NCBI GenBank assembly: GCA_028583405.1
Contig: JAPTMU010000090.1
Location: 547,501-611,500 of the forward strand
Reading direction: 5' to 3'
Source of the DNA: Pogonophryne albipinna
Lineage: Eukaryota > Chordata > Actinopteri > Perciformes > Artedidraconidae
DNA: 64,000 nucleotides
Shown: positions 1 through 47,997 of the stretch, one piece after another
Numbering within the stretch: position 1 is the stretch's first letter
Layout of the letters: every line of letters starts with the position of its first letter
Notes under the pieces: generated by a model
Told to the model about the DNA's origin: nothing
The model's input: the letters and a program-made list of their open reading frames with translations, nothing else
Databases searched by the model: none
Position numbers and translations under genes: made by a program

Positions 1-73
1 GTAACCATCGTCAATTAACTGTTCTGTTTGAATTATCAATCTGGTCGTAACTGATCAGTGTTTACTCTCTCAC

Positions 74-36521
<36,448 letters not shown>

Positions 36522-36946
36522 CTCTGGGTCCTCCTCTCCCCGGTGCTCGGAGCACCATGCACGGCTCCTCTCCTCTGCTCTCCCCGGGTCTCCGGTCCTC
36601 CCCCCGGGTCTCTCTGCAGCGGGGGTCGGTGCAGCAGACTACCGGTGCTCCTGCAGCCTTTTAGCGGCTTCTCTATCACACTCAGGCGGAGGGTGATGGT
36701 GCTGAAGGCCGAGAACCAGGGCCAGCAACCCGGCTCTTCTCACTCTATCCGCGGGGAAGCTGCTGCGCCGAGGCGGGTGAAGCAGGAACGATTTAATCCA
36801 AAAATAATCCACATTTACGGGCTGCTGGTGCACGGAGCTCCCCCTTCAGACACCCCCCACAGAAGCCTCCTCCTCCCCGGTCTGCAGAGCCACAAGCCTC
36901 CCGGAGAGAGAGGCTGAACTCAGCTGAGACATACAGGAAGTTGGAG

Positions 36947-36977
<31 letters not shown>

Positions 36978-37060
36978 CTCTCAGATGCAGAAGTGAGGAG
37001 CAGCTTCCTCAGCATCAACAAGCAGCTCCTCCTGCTGCCCTCCTCCGGACAACCAGGGAG
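36522..37060 (-). promoter_or_regulatory. ANKRD44 5' UTR and probable promoter (GC-rich)
   Basis: The ~540 bases upstream of the ATG are far richer in G, C and CpG than the flanking AT-rich DNA, as expected for a CpG-type vertebrate promoter. A polypyrimidine run (CTCCTC repeats) lies near 36945-36982 and an ETS-like GGAAGT core near 36933-36938. No TATA box is evident. The transcription start is not determined; it would need CAGE or 5' RACE. Confidence 0.55.
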
Positions 37061-37480
37061 GAAATATATAGTATAAACAACTCAGCCTACAGAAGGAATA
37101 CAACAAAATGCATGAAAATGTGTTTTATTTATTATTTTTACACTAAAGCTACATGATGTAAAAAAATTAATTGGAAATTGTATTTTCTTGTATCATTAAA
37201 AAACCCTCAACCTTTTGAAACAACCTATTGTTAATTATTAGATTTTCATTGACGCTATAATAATAATAAAAAAATGATATTAGGTCAGACCACTTTTATT
37301 ATTATTTGTGGTTTATTAGGGATTTTGTCAAATTCAAAGTAGATTTTATGTAAATTAGAGCAAAGAAAACAAGCAAAATCACAAGAAATGTAAAGAAACT
37401 GTATTAAATAATGCTTTGTTTGTTGTTTCCTGTCACCAAATGGAAAATTCACTGTGGAAACAATTTATTCACAGTCATCT
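37061..37480. other. Intergenic DNA upstream of ANKRD44
   Basis: AT-rich, no gene or repeat recognised. Other intergenic stretches with no recognised feature: 38976-39500, 40583-40849, 40923-41397, 42050-42370 and 42490-42810. Confidence 0.5.
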
Positions 37481-37562
37481 CCCCCCCCCCCCACACACAC
37501 ACACACACACGCACGCACACACACCATGTATTTTTCATGGAGACGCATTCCAAAGATCATAA

Positions 37563-38881
37563 CCCTGCTGAAAAAAACAGCATAGACCAGCTTAAGATGG
37601 TTGCTGGTTTTAGCTGGTGTTACGGTTTAGTTGGTTTACCAGGCTGGACAAGCTGGCCAGGCTGGTCTTGCTGGTTCAAGACCAGCCTGGCCAGCTAAAC
37701 CAGCATGGATGTCATGCTGGTCTATGCTGGTGAAGCTGGTATTTATGCTGGTCTACCTGCAGTCTTGCTGGCGAAACTGAAACAGACACAGACAGACAGA
37801 GAGGGCGGGATACGGGGGAACGGCGAGACGGCAGTGGTTGAAACAAATCACATCAAGTTTTATTTATATAGCACATTTAAAAGCGATTTTTGGTCGAGCC
37901 AAAGTGCTGTACATGTAATAAAAACACATTACTACAATCACAATAAAAGACAATCATTGACAACAGAAATATAAAAAACAAAAACACAGGGAAAAGTCAG
38001 GAGTCGTGCTCCGCTCTGACTAGAAGGCCAGAGAGAAGAAGTGAGTCTTTAGTGAGGATTTAAAAACCCTTAGGGTCTGGGCCGACCTCACATGGAGGGG
38101 CAGAGGGTTCCAGAGCCTGGGGCCAGCTGCTGCGAAGGCTCGGTGCCCTCGGGTTTTGAGCCTGGTCTTGGGCTCTACCAGCAGCAGCTGGTCAGCCGAC
38201 CTTAAAGCTCTGGCTGGGGTGTAGCGCTGGAGGAGTTCGGCTATATAGGCCGGAGCCAGCTCATTTAGGGCTTTGAAAACAAATAAAAGGATTTTAAAAT
38301 CTATTCTGAACCGAACTGGAAGCCAATGCAGTGAGGCCAGAATTGGGGTGATGTGGTGACGCTTTTTGTGGCCAGTCAGAAGACGTGCAGCTGCGTTTTG
38401 GACTAGCTGCAGGCGTCTATTGAAGCCTGGTCCATACCCACATCCAGAGCGTTGCAATAGTCCAGTCTCGAGGTAACAAAGGCATTAATAACCCTTTCTA
38501 GGTCTTTAAAAGATAAATACGACTTGGTCTTGGCCAATAGTCTTATTTTTTAAAAAGCAGGATTTGACTATGGAGCTAACCTGCTTGTCGAATTGAAAAG
38601 TGCTAGTGAAGGTCACTCCAAGGTTCATGACAGAGGGGAGGATGTTTTCATTGAGAGAGCCCAGAATATCAACCGGAGAGGCTGGAGGTCGGGGTCCAAA
38701 GAAGATGACTTCAGTCTTGCTCTCGTTGAGGTTGAGGAAGTTGGTCTGTGCTGTTTTTTTTAGCTGGCCGGTTTAGCTGGTTTAGCTAAAGTGTCCAAAA
38801 CCCCTCTAAACAGGCTGGTCACCTTAGCTGGTCAGGCTGGTTGACCAGCTAAGTTGGTCTAAGCTGTTTTTTTCAGCAGGG
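37563..38881. mobile_element. MITE with CCCTGCTGAAAAAAACAGC ends, split by the LINE
   Basis: Left terminus at 37563, right terminus CAGCAGGG at 38881, with GCTGGT-rich subterminal repeats on both sides. The LINE at 37840-38753 sits inside. Confidence 0.8.
37840..38753 (-). mobile_element. LINE fragment, reverse transcriptase C-terminus with two frameshifts
   Basis: The minus strand reads NFLNLNESKTEVIFFGPRPP, then VINAFVTSRLDYCNAL in another frame, then RRLQLVQNAAARLLTG and LASLHWLPVRFRIDFKILLF to a stop near 38020. The 3' end has the AT-rich TATATAAATAAAACTTGATG tail. L2/CR1-group by motif; broken. Confidence 0.85.

Positions 38882-38882
<1 letters not shown>

Positions 38883-38934
<52 letters not shown>
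38883..38934 (+). repeat. (CA)n microsatellite
   Basis: Follows the CCCTGCTG MITE and precedes a direct repeat of that MITE's left flank. Confidence 0.98.
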
Positions 38935-38936
<2 letters not shown>

Positions 38937-39516
38937 TATTTCATGGAGACGCATTCCAAAGATCATAAGGGAGGGAAACCGAAGAGGCTCCTCGTTGTGT
39001 CTTGGAGATGAAAAGATAAAAAAAAAACTTCAAGATGCTTTTTATCCACAAGCTCACCACTGTAGGTCAGACTGAAATATCCTAAACAACTATTGGTATG
39101 AAATTGAGTCGAGATATTAAAGATAGGATGAATTCTGCTGACTTTCAGGAAGATTTTACATGTTTTATTCTTTCTATGGCTCTATCAGCTAATGTGAAAA
39201 TTATTTCTATTACAATGTCACTGTCACAAAAATGACTTTCCCCCAGGATGAATATAGTACAGTGTTTGTCCTGAGTTACAGATATTAAACTGAGTTGGTG
39301 TATAAACAGCTAAACATCAGCATGTTAGCTTGTTAGCATGTTAGCCTCTCACAGCTACCATCATCACATGATAAATTGATGCATTCAACAAATGAGCCTC
39401 CCAGCAGCAGAACATGTGACCCGGGTCAGAGGAGCTGCAGCTCAACCAAATGTGAGTAATGCTGAGCCATAAATACTTTACAGGCTGTAGAGCAAACTAT
39501 CTATTAAACACACACA

Positions 39517-40490
39517 CACACATACCATGTATGCATCACTTCAGGGGACATTACATTGACATCCTTACCCTAACCCTTAACCTTACCCTTACCCTAACCC
39601 TAACCAAGTCTTCACCCTAAAATTAATGATTCCCCTCATGGGGACCTCCATGTTGTCCGAGGCGAGTCCCCACACGTGGCTGTGTAAACAGATTTAGGTT
39701 TACAACATCAGGAGGAAACGTCCCCAGCGGACCCAGAAAGCCACGCAGGTTCTGGTCCAGGCTCTCGTCATCTCACGCCTAGACTACTGCAACTCCCTCC
39801 TGGCTGGTCTAACTACATGTGCCATCCGACCTCTGCAGCTCATCCAGAATGCAGCGGCTCGTCTGGTCTTCAACCTTCCTAAATTCTCCCACACCACTCG
39901 GCTCCTCCGCTCCCTCCACTGGCTTCCGGTAACTGCTAGAATCCACTTCAAGACACTGGTACTTGCATACCATGCTGCGAATGGATCTGGCCCTTCCTAC
40001 ATCCAGGACATGGTTAAACTGTACACCCCAGCACGTGCACTCCGCTCTGCATCAGCCAAACGGCTCGCTGCACCCTCGCTGCGAGGGGGACCCAAGTTCC
40101 CATCAGCAGAAACACGTGGGTTTGCTATCCTGGCTCCAAAATGGTGGAATGAGCTCCCCATTGACATCAGGACAGCAGAAAGCTTACACACCTTCCGGCG
40201 CAGACTGAAAACTCATCTCTTTCGACTCCACTTCGAGCGATAGAATTATTAACAAAGCACTTATATACTAATAAAGGACTGGCTTACCTAAAGCCAGTTG
40301 AGTAGCACTTGAAATGTTTTTGCTCTATGAAACCTGATGTACTTATGATTCTGTTTTCTTCAAGTTTGTATTTTGTTGGTCGAACGCACTTATTGTAAGT
40401 CGCTTTGGATAAAAGCGTCAGCTAAATGTAATGTAATGTAATGTAATGTAAAGGTCCCCACAAGTATAGTAATGCTAGGCCACACACATA
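39517..40490 (-). repeat. Composite GTGGGGAC repeat, copy F, split by a LINE
   Basis: The left part (39517-39698) and right part (from 40451, GGTCCCCACAAGTATAG) are continuous in the other copies; the L2-like LINE at 39699-40450 interrupts them, with AGGT at both junctions. Confidence 0.8.
39699..40450 (+). mobile_element. 5'-truncated L2-clade LINE fragment (reverse transcriptase C-terminus)
   Basis: One open frame ends at 40243: ALVISRLDYCNSLLAGLTTC, IQNAAARLVF, LLRSLHWLPVTARIHFKTLV, ending KTHLFRLHFER. The 3' tail has GTAAGTCGCTTTGGATAAAA followed by ATGTA repeats, the conserved tail of eel UnaL2-type L2 LINEs. No upstream RT motifs remain, so it is dead on arrival but young enough to keep its frame. 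Confidence 0.88.
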
Positions 40491-40493
40491 CAT

Positions 40494-40582
<89 letters not shown>
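40481..40582 (+). repeat. (CA)n microsatellite
   Basis: End of composite repeat copy F. Confidence 0.98.
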
Positions 40583-40586
<4 letters not shown>

Positions 40587-40848
40587 GTAGACGAATAAGC
40601 TTCTGGTTTTGAAGGCAACACAAGTATATTTGTAAACACATTTCAACAACAAGGCAATTGAAAGTGCTTTACAATAAAAAAAATTAATCATTAGGACATA
40701 GTACAAAATAAACACGTTATAAAATCACATTGAAATACATTAAAAAATCGAAGTTAATGCTCATTAAAACAAGCTAAAGTAGAATAAGCCCTGTGTGAGA
40801 TATTAATAGTTATGTGATTTATTTAAAAAGGATTCCCCTCTGCTTCAA

Positions 40849-40849
<1 letters not shown>

Positions 40850-40922
<73 letters not shown>
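40850..40922 (+). repeat. (CA)n microsatellite
   Basis: Intergenic CA array. Confidence 0.98.
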
Positions 40923-40925
<3 letters not shown>

Positions 40926-41436
40926 TCCTCCAGTTATGTCAGGGTAATCTGGGTCAAAGCGTGAAGCTGGCTGCAGCAGTGTGTGTGGGGGGGGGGAGGT
41001 TTTTTCCACTGTGTGTCTGTGAACGCTCATGCATGCTTCTGCCAGTGGCTCCCATTCATTCCTCCTCTGTGTGATGGAGGGGTGACACTGGAGGTGGTGG
41101 ACAGAAACTAATTACATGTACTCAAGTTCTGAACACATTTAAGGTACTTTAGCTTTGCTTGTGTATTAAAATGTCTTTGTTCTGAGTGTTTTAACATATA
41201 TATCTTTATACAACTTGTGTTTTTATATCACAAACTTGATTTCGCTCTTTGGAGTTTCTTACATACGGTCATTTTGGTATCATACCATATTTAGTCTTTA
41301 GCCGCATGGTAGAAATGTTATTTTTAATACAACGAAATACATTGCTACTTTTTGAAGTCCCATATGTTTAAAAATACATTTGAATATTCGTAAGAGACTT
41401 AAACAGATTCAAGGCTTTATTGTCATGTGCACATTA

Positions 41437-41973
41437 GCTAGTGCTTCTCAAACTTTTTTCAGTCATGTACCCCCTTTGAAACATTTTCTCAGCCAGGTAC
41501 CCCCTGACCGACCCCGAAATGTTTTGATCGAAAAAGCCTATATAAATAATTTCAATATAGTGATGTTCCCTCAGTGTGTGATTTATTAACTCCTTTGTGC
41601 ATTACAACAAACTAAGGATATGTTCATCTTCATGCATGAAATAACATAACGGCATTTTTTTTTAAACAGATTTTTCCAAGGTGTTTTTCAATATGTTTAA
41701 CAAACGAATGAACAAAACGATATATTGTGAAAAACTATAAAATACAATACACACATTTGACATGTTTATATGAGGACCCCCTTGGTGGTTCTAGGAATAT
41801 TTTATATAAAATTGTGTTTTCTATTTAACTTATTGTACTAAGATTATTTTTGTAATCATGCAAGGTATTTTTTTAATTAACCTTTTTTTAATTTTTTTAT
41901 TTTAAACCTCACGTACCACCTGCAGTACCCCCAACGTACCCCTAGGGGTCCACGTGCCCCCATTTGAGAAACA
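41437..41973. mobile_element. MITE with AGTGCTTCTCAAAC / GTTTGAGAAACACT-type ends
   Basis: Termini GTGCTTCTCAAACTTTTTTC and CATTTGAGAAACACT, with GTACCCCC-rich subterminal parts. It sits inside a copy of the dispersed repeat also seen at 9770-10090 (TTCAAGGCTTTATTGTCATG ... CTTATGGCCTGTGGGATGAA). Confidence 0.75.
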
Positions 41974-42377
41974 CTGAGCTAGAGTGTAGATATCGGTGTC
42001 TAATAGTCTTATGGCCTGTGGGATGAAACTGTCTCTGAGTCAAATGGACAATTTCATATAAGGTGGGCGTGTGTTACTTTTAATATGTGGGATTGTTGTA
42101 AAAACAGTTGTACAACATCAACATGCCATCGTTATGTTCACCTGTAAGTCTCCTTTTGGTGAGAACCCCTCACTATCCTTCTGTTTCTTTCTTTGGTTTC
42201 GTTGTTTTAAAAAAAAATGTAGTTTATTTAAAATGTTAAATGAATTAAGCTTGAAGCACACATCAGTTTCTACAAGCAGTCTGTGGCAGGAAACTGAACT
42301 GAACTCAGAGATGTGCCTCCATTATGTCAGACTGAGTTCAGCGCATGATGTGAGGAATGAGTTCATGCTAAAGGAGG

Positions 42378-42489
<112 letters not shown>

Positions 42490-42811
42490 CTTACTTTATC
42501 GGGTTGTTGTGTCTCTGCAGGAAGATAAGGAGGATCCTGCCTAACAACACAAGTTAACCCTAAAGATTCCTGTTTGTCTGAAGCAGTTTCCAGTTATGAA
42601 TATTGAATGCTAGCTTGCTCTCCCTGTGTGTTTGTTTAATGACTAATTAAATATGTATTTTTTTTTACTGCAATACAATTAATTGAACGTTTTAGTTACT
42701 TTACAAACTAAGAATTATTGGGAACTTGTTTTAGTATTTTTTATGCAAACACATTTCATGGTTCGACCTTCTCCAATGTTAAGATTTTAGTCTTTTGCTT
42801 TTATTGTTTCA

Positions 42812-43006
42812 TATTACATTACATTACATGTTACTTGTTAGACGCTCTTATCCAAAGCGACTTACATACTCAATACTGTGGACAATCCCCACAGGAGCAC
42901 TTTGGAGTGAAGTGTATCAGGCACACAACGACATGCTGACTGCAGTGGGGTTTGAACCTGTGACCCCCTGATCGGAACACCAACGCACAACCCACTGCGC
43001 CCCACC
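42812..43006 (-). mobile_element. tRNA-derived SINE with L2-type tail
   Basis: The minus strand has an RNA pol III B box (GGTTCAAACCCC, 42947-42958), CACTGCAGTCAGCATGTCGT, and the tail GTAAGTCGCTTTGGATAAGA ending in ATGTA repeats, the same tail as the L2-like LINE. This fits fish SINEs mobilised by L2. Confidence 0.85.
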
Positions 43007-43053
43007 TCATATATTCTCTAAATAATGTTGAGGTTTGAAACAATGTGAAGGTG

Positions 43054-44363
43054 CAGGGCCGCCCCTCCCTACAGGCCAATCACGCAGGCTGCATGGGGCC
43101 CCGCCTTGCGCAGGGGGCCCCGCCCAGAGGGCCTCAGCTGCTGTGCGCAGTTCTCCACGTAGTTCTCCGTGCACCCCCCGCGAGAGTGAGAGGTGACAAG
43201 GGGAGCACGTCTGTAACCCGACACCGTTGCAATGAATCGACATCTGACCAATCATGGCTTTGATACGGCCACTAGTGCAGGTGAAGAGATGTCGGTGAAA
43301 AGACAGTTTCAGCAAGAGGGAAAAAAAAAAAAACATGAAGGTACTAGAGCATCACTCGAAGGTGGGTTATTGTATGAGTTAAATGTACAACTTGCGAATG
43401 TTGTATAACTCAAATTGCCAATTGCTATATTAAAACATCAGCTGCAATTCACGACATGAAGAAGGCAGTCTCTGCAGAGCATATAGGCTAATGGAGATGC
43501 AGTTATTTCCAGCATTCTTTATTTAACATTCATTGAAGTATGTGATGCCTTTGATCTGCTAATGTACAGGAGGAAGATACACTGTCTGTCTAGTTGGCTT
43601 ACATAACAGTTCAAGTTTACAGCCTAAAAAACATGGAGCATTTTTCCCCCTTTTATTCATTTTTATGTCAATTTGCACATTTCATGGTGACGCTCAGCCT
43701 CTCCCCTTAACTCCTAACAGTCATCGTCATGGTGACGCTCAGCCTCTCCCCTTAACTCCTAACAGTCATCGTCATGGTGACGCTCAGCCTCTCCCCTTAA
43801 CTCCTAACAGTCATCGTCATGGTGACGCTCAGCCTCTCACCTTAACTCCTAACAGTCATCGTCATGTCAACCACAACACAGAGAAATACTGATAGAAATG
43901 TGTGTGTAGTTGTTGATACATTGCTGACAGAGGGAACTAGAATACAGATTTAAGAAGTATCAGTTTTTGAGCATGTCATAAGCATGTTTTGTCTTGACTA
44001 TAACACAGCTATATTATAATAAAATAATATAGTATTTATATTATTGAATTGATTATGATTATTATTATTAGAAGTAGTTTATTTGCATTCATTATATTTT
44101 AATCTTTTTGAGGCTAGTATTTGGCAGGAAATGCAGACGTAAATTCACCTGTAAACGCATACTGAACGACATACATGCACTTTTACCATTTACCTCACTG
44201 TATAAAAAAGTAACTGTGTTGATGATAATAATAAACAGGAATTATATTTGCAAAGTAGCCTACTTTGTTTCCAAAAAAACATTTTTCACTCATGTCGGTT
44301 GGCGGGGGGGGGGCTCATCTCACAATGTTGCTTGGGGCCCCAAGTTGGCCAGGGGCGGCCCTG
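43054..44363. mobile_element. hAT-type element with perfect 8-bp target duplication
   Basis: TGAAGGTG flanks both ends (43046-43053, 44364-44371). Terminal inverted repeats CAGGGCCGCCCCT and AGGGGCGGCCCTG. Contains a 45-bp minisatellite. No long transposase frame survives. Intergenic. Confidence 0.92.
43684..43866 (+). repeat. 45-bp minisatellite, four units
   Basis: Unit CATGGTGACGCTCAGCCTCT ... CCTAACAGTCATCGT repeated four times inside the hAT element; one unit has a C-to-A change. Confidence 0.95.
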
Positions 44364-44970
44364 TGAAGGTGTCACCTTTGATAATTGCGATGGACTTAAT
44401 CACAGTTTATAGAATGAATACAAACCAAATAAACAATTGATTAAATTAGAAAACTTCCCTCTTGTCTAAAAAAACATGATCTATATGGCCGGCGCTCCCG
44501 TGATATTATTCAGATGTTGGTTCCCAAAGTTAGAACAGAACTAGGGAAACAAGTCTTTAAATATGCTTCTCCTTCTCCTGGAATAATCAGATTGATCACT
44601 AATGGAGTGTTAAAGTCCATTTTAAAAGGACAGAGAACAGAATACTCTTGGTCCATGCGATTGCTCTTATCCCCTAATTTAAGTCGTTTTAACATTGTGC
44701 CACTTTTTATGCTTTATAACTTGAGTATTTCCATTTTACCCTACTTTGTTCTACTCCACTACAGTTCAGAGGTAAATGGTGTACTTCTAGGCCTACTCCA
44801 CACATATTTAATACCTTTAGTTACTTCACAGATGTGGATGAATGACTTTAGTTCCACCTGGAGTCAATTCACAAGCTACCCTGCAGTCTACAGTCATTCA
44901 AACTAGCTGCACCTTTACCAGCTTTGAGAACACTTTCATGATCAATCATTATAAAACATATCATATAGTC

Positions 44971-45376
44971 ATGACCGAAAGAACGAGACCGCGGATACAA
45001 GCGGTCGAGATGGGTTTTCTCCGCAGGGTGGCTGGTGTCTCCCTTAGGGATAAGGTGAGAAGTTCAGTCATCCGGGAGGGACTCAGAGTTGAACCGCTCC
45101 TCCTTCGCGTCGAAAGGAGCCAGTTGAGGTGGTTCGGGCACCTAGTTAGGATGCCACCTGGGCGCCTCCCTAGGGAGGTGTTCCAGGCACGTCCAGCTGG
45201 GAAGAGACCGAGGGGTGGACCTAGGACCAGGTGGAGGGATTATATCTCTTCGCTGGCCTGGGAGCGCCTTGGGATCCCCCAGTCAGAGCTGGTTGATGAG
45301 GGGAAAGGAAAGTTTGGGGCTCTCTGCTGGAACTGATACCCCGAGACCCGACCACGGAGAAGCGGGAGAAGATGGA
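44971..45376 (+). mobile_element. Non-LTR retrotransposon 3' fragment
   Basis: Open frame MTERTRPRIQAVEMGFLRRV, AGVSLRDKVRSSVIREGLRV, SQLRWFGHLVRMPPGRLPRE, GPRTRWRDYISSLAWERLGI: the C-terminal end of a LINE ORF2 common in teleosts. It ends GAAGATGGAT and is flanked by ATCATATA on both sides, an 8-bp target duplication. Clade not assigned. Confidence 0.8.
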
Positions 45377-45489
45377 TCATATATATTATTCTGAAATGGA
45401 CCAATCTGACCAATGACTACTTTCACTATATTTTGATGATACTTTTACTTGAGGAACATTTTGAATGCAAGACTTTTACTGTGTATTCC

Positions 45490-47075
45490 TACACTCTGGT
45501 ACTTCTACTTTTACTCAAGTACAAGACCTGAGTACTTCTACTTTTACTCAAGTACAAGACCTGAGTACTTCTACTTTTACTCAAGTACAAGACCTGAGTA
45601 CTTCTACTTTTACTCAAGTACAAGACCTGAGTACTTCTACCTTTACTCAAGTACAAGACCTGAGTACTTCTACTTTTACTCAAGTACAAGACCTGAGTAC
45701 TTCTACCTTTACTCAAGTACAAGACCTGAGTACTTCTACTTTTGCTCAAGGACAAGACCTGAGTACTTCTACCTTTACTCAAGGACAAGACCTGAGTACT
45801 TCTACCTTTACTCAAGTACAAGACCTGAGTACTTCTACTTTTACTCAAGTACAAGACCTGAGTACTTCTACTTTTACTCAAGTACAAGACCTGAGTACTT
45901 CTACTTTTACTCAAGTACAAGATCTGAGTACTTCTACTTTTACTCAAGTACAAGACCTGAGTACTTCTACCTTTACTCAAGTACAAGACCTGAGTACTTC
46001 TACTTTTACTCAAGTACAAGACCTGAGTACTTCTACTTTTACTCAAGTACAAGACCTGAGTACTTCTACCTTTACTCAAGTACAAGACCTGAGTACTTCT
46101 ACTTTTACTCAAGTACAAGACCTGAGTACTTCTACCTTTACTCAAGTACAAGACCTGAGTACTTCTACTTTTACTCAAGTACAAGACCTGAGTACTTCTA
46201 CTTTTACTTGAGTAACATTTTGAATGCAGGACTTTTACTGTAACCGAGTATTACTACACTCTGGTACTTTTACTCAAGTACAAGACCTGAGTACTTCTAC
46301 CTTTACTCAAGTACAAGACCTGAGTACTTCTACTTTTACTCAAGTACAAGACCTGAGTACTTCTACCTTTACTCAAGTACAAGACCTGAGTACTTCTACT
46401 TTTACTCAAGTACAAGACCTGAGTACTTCTACCTTTACTCAAGTACAAGACCTGAGTACTTCTACTTTTGCTCAAGGACAAGACCTGAGTACTTCTACCT
46501 TTACTCAAGGACAAGACCTGAGTACTTCTACCTTTACTCAAGTACAAGACCTGAGTACTTCTACTTTTACTCAAGTACAAGACCTGAGTACTTCTACTTT
46601 TACTCAAGTACAAGACCTGAGTACTTCTACTTTTACTCAAGTACAAGATCTGAGTACTTCTACTTTTACTCAAGTACAAGACCTGAGTACTTCTACCTTT
46701 ACTCAAGTACAAGACCTGAGTACTTCTACTTTTACTCAAGTACAAGACCTGAGTACTTCTACTTTTACTCAAGTACAAGACCTGAGTACTTCTACCTTTA
46801 CTCAAGTACAAGACCTGAGTACTTCTACTTTTACTCAAGTACAAGACCTGAGTACTTCTACCTTTACTCAAGTACAAGACCTGAGTACTTCTACTTTTAC
46901 TCAAGTACAAGACCTGAGTACTTCTACTTTTACTTGAGTAACATTTTGAATGCAGGACTTTTACTGTAACCGAGTATTACTACACTCTGGTACTTTTACT
47001 CAAGTACAAGACCTGAGTACTTCTACCTTTACTCAAGTACAAGACCTGAGTACATCTACTTTTACTTGAGTAACA
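45490..47075 (+). repeat. 33-bp minisatellite with higher-order duplication
   Basis: Unit TTTTACTCAAGTACAAGACC / TGAGTACTTCTAC. Blocks 45530-46210 and 46268-46937 hold the same order of unit variants (including two adjacent CAAGGACAAG units), separated by a spacer CATTTTGAATGCAGGACTTT ... CACTCTGGTAC; a third, short block follows at 46996-47070. Confidence 0.95.
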
Positions 47076-47300
47076 TTTTGAATGCAGGACTTTTACTGTA
47101 ACCGAGTATTACTACACTCTGGTACTTCTACCGTCGCTACTTTAACTATATTTTGATGATAATACTTTTGCACAAAACTGATAGTGATTTTAGTAATTAG
47201 TTTCCATTCCCTTTTGTAGAATGTAAATCTAATGTGCAGCTTCAGTTATAAGAAAATAAAAACTCGTAGACACAGAAATTGAAGTTTTATACACAAACAT

Positions 47301-47306
47301 TTTATT
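47301..47306 (-). terminator. Poly(A) signal AATAAA, likely SF3B1
   Basis: TTTATT on the plus strand reads AATAAA on the transcript, ~535 bases past the stop codon and the first well-spaced signal. Cleavage would fall near 47275-47290. Confidence 0.5.
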
Positions 47307-47351
47307 CGGTTAAATAAAGCAACAATGTAATAAAGACAGAGTTGTGAAAGG

Positions 47352-47510
47352 AGGAGAGAGAGCTGTGTGTAAAGAGAGAGGGCTGTGTGTAAAGAGAGAG
47401 GGCTGTGTGTAAAGAGAGAGGGCTGTGTGTAAAGAGAGAGGGCTGTGTGTAAAGAGAGAGGGCTGTGTGTAAAGAGAGAGGGCTGTGTGTAAAGAGAGAG
47501 GGCGGTACAG
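47352..47510 (+). repeat. 20-bp minisatellite downstream of SF3B1 coding end
   Basis: About eight copies of GGGCTGTGTGTAAAGAGAGA, probably inside the SF3B1 3' UTR. Confidence 0.92.
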
Positions 47511-47838
47511 AGGCCTTTCATTACACACACAAAACAAATGGAAATATTTAAAACATCGTGATGACTCAGATCAAGGCGCGTCTGACCTCGGACATTCCTC
47601 ACAAGGAACACTCAAAAAAACAATGAAACAAACAGACTGGACAATGTTCCTTTTATGTCTCCTAGGTTCATGCTAGCTTTTCAAATCAGACGATGGAGCG
47701 TTGCACGAAGCAGCGGCTGAATGTTGGGAAATATGACAGTTGCTAAATTAAAACCGACTCAGTTCTGGACCGAGAGTAGAGACGATATTGGACATTAACA
47801 GTGGGAGAGGGGGGGGGGATCATGTGATTTTTATTTAT

Positions 47839-47997
47839 TTACAAGGCGTAGTCCAGCTCGTAGCGGACGTACGCGTTCTTCTCGTCGTTGTAGACCTGGG
47901 GGTAGTGAGCGATCAGGGCGTCCTGCGAGCCGATGTAAATGGAGTTGTAGATCTTCCAGTAGACGTCTCGCACCTTCCTGGCCGGGTGGAACAAACC
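47839..47997 (-). CDS. SF3B1: SF3B1 last coding exon with stop codon
   Basis: Encodes [52 protein letters not shown] then TAA at 47839-47841. It is the same length as the human C-terminus. Acceptor TGTCTTCAG. Confidence 0.98.
   Translation of the reverse strand, partial: GLFHPARKVRDVYWKIYNSIYIGSQDALIAHYPQVYNDEKNAYVRYELDYAL

Larger units (their letters stand above)
47301..47838 (-). other. SF3B1 3' UTR (probable extent)
   Basis: Runs from the stop codon to a canonical AATAAA on the minus strand at 47301-47306. It contains a 20-bp minisatellite (47352-47510). AATAAA-like hexamers also occur directly after the stop codon, so a very short UTR cannot be excluded. No cDNA evidence is available here. 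Confidence 0.5.

Noticed and set aside
38020..38457. 145-codon protein-coding gene
   Set aside because: It is the C-terminal piece of a LINE reverse transcriptase with frameshifts upstream; likewise the frames at 40010-40243, 44842-45336 and 13197-13577.
42947..42960. tRNA gene
   Set aside because: Only a B-box-like match within a SINE head; no tRNA cloverleaf, and the L2-type tail identifies a retroposon.
45449..46937. Repeat-protein-like frames (STSTFTQVQDL units)
   Set aside because: 33-bp minisatellite; the unit length being a multiple of three explains the openness on both strands.
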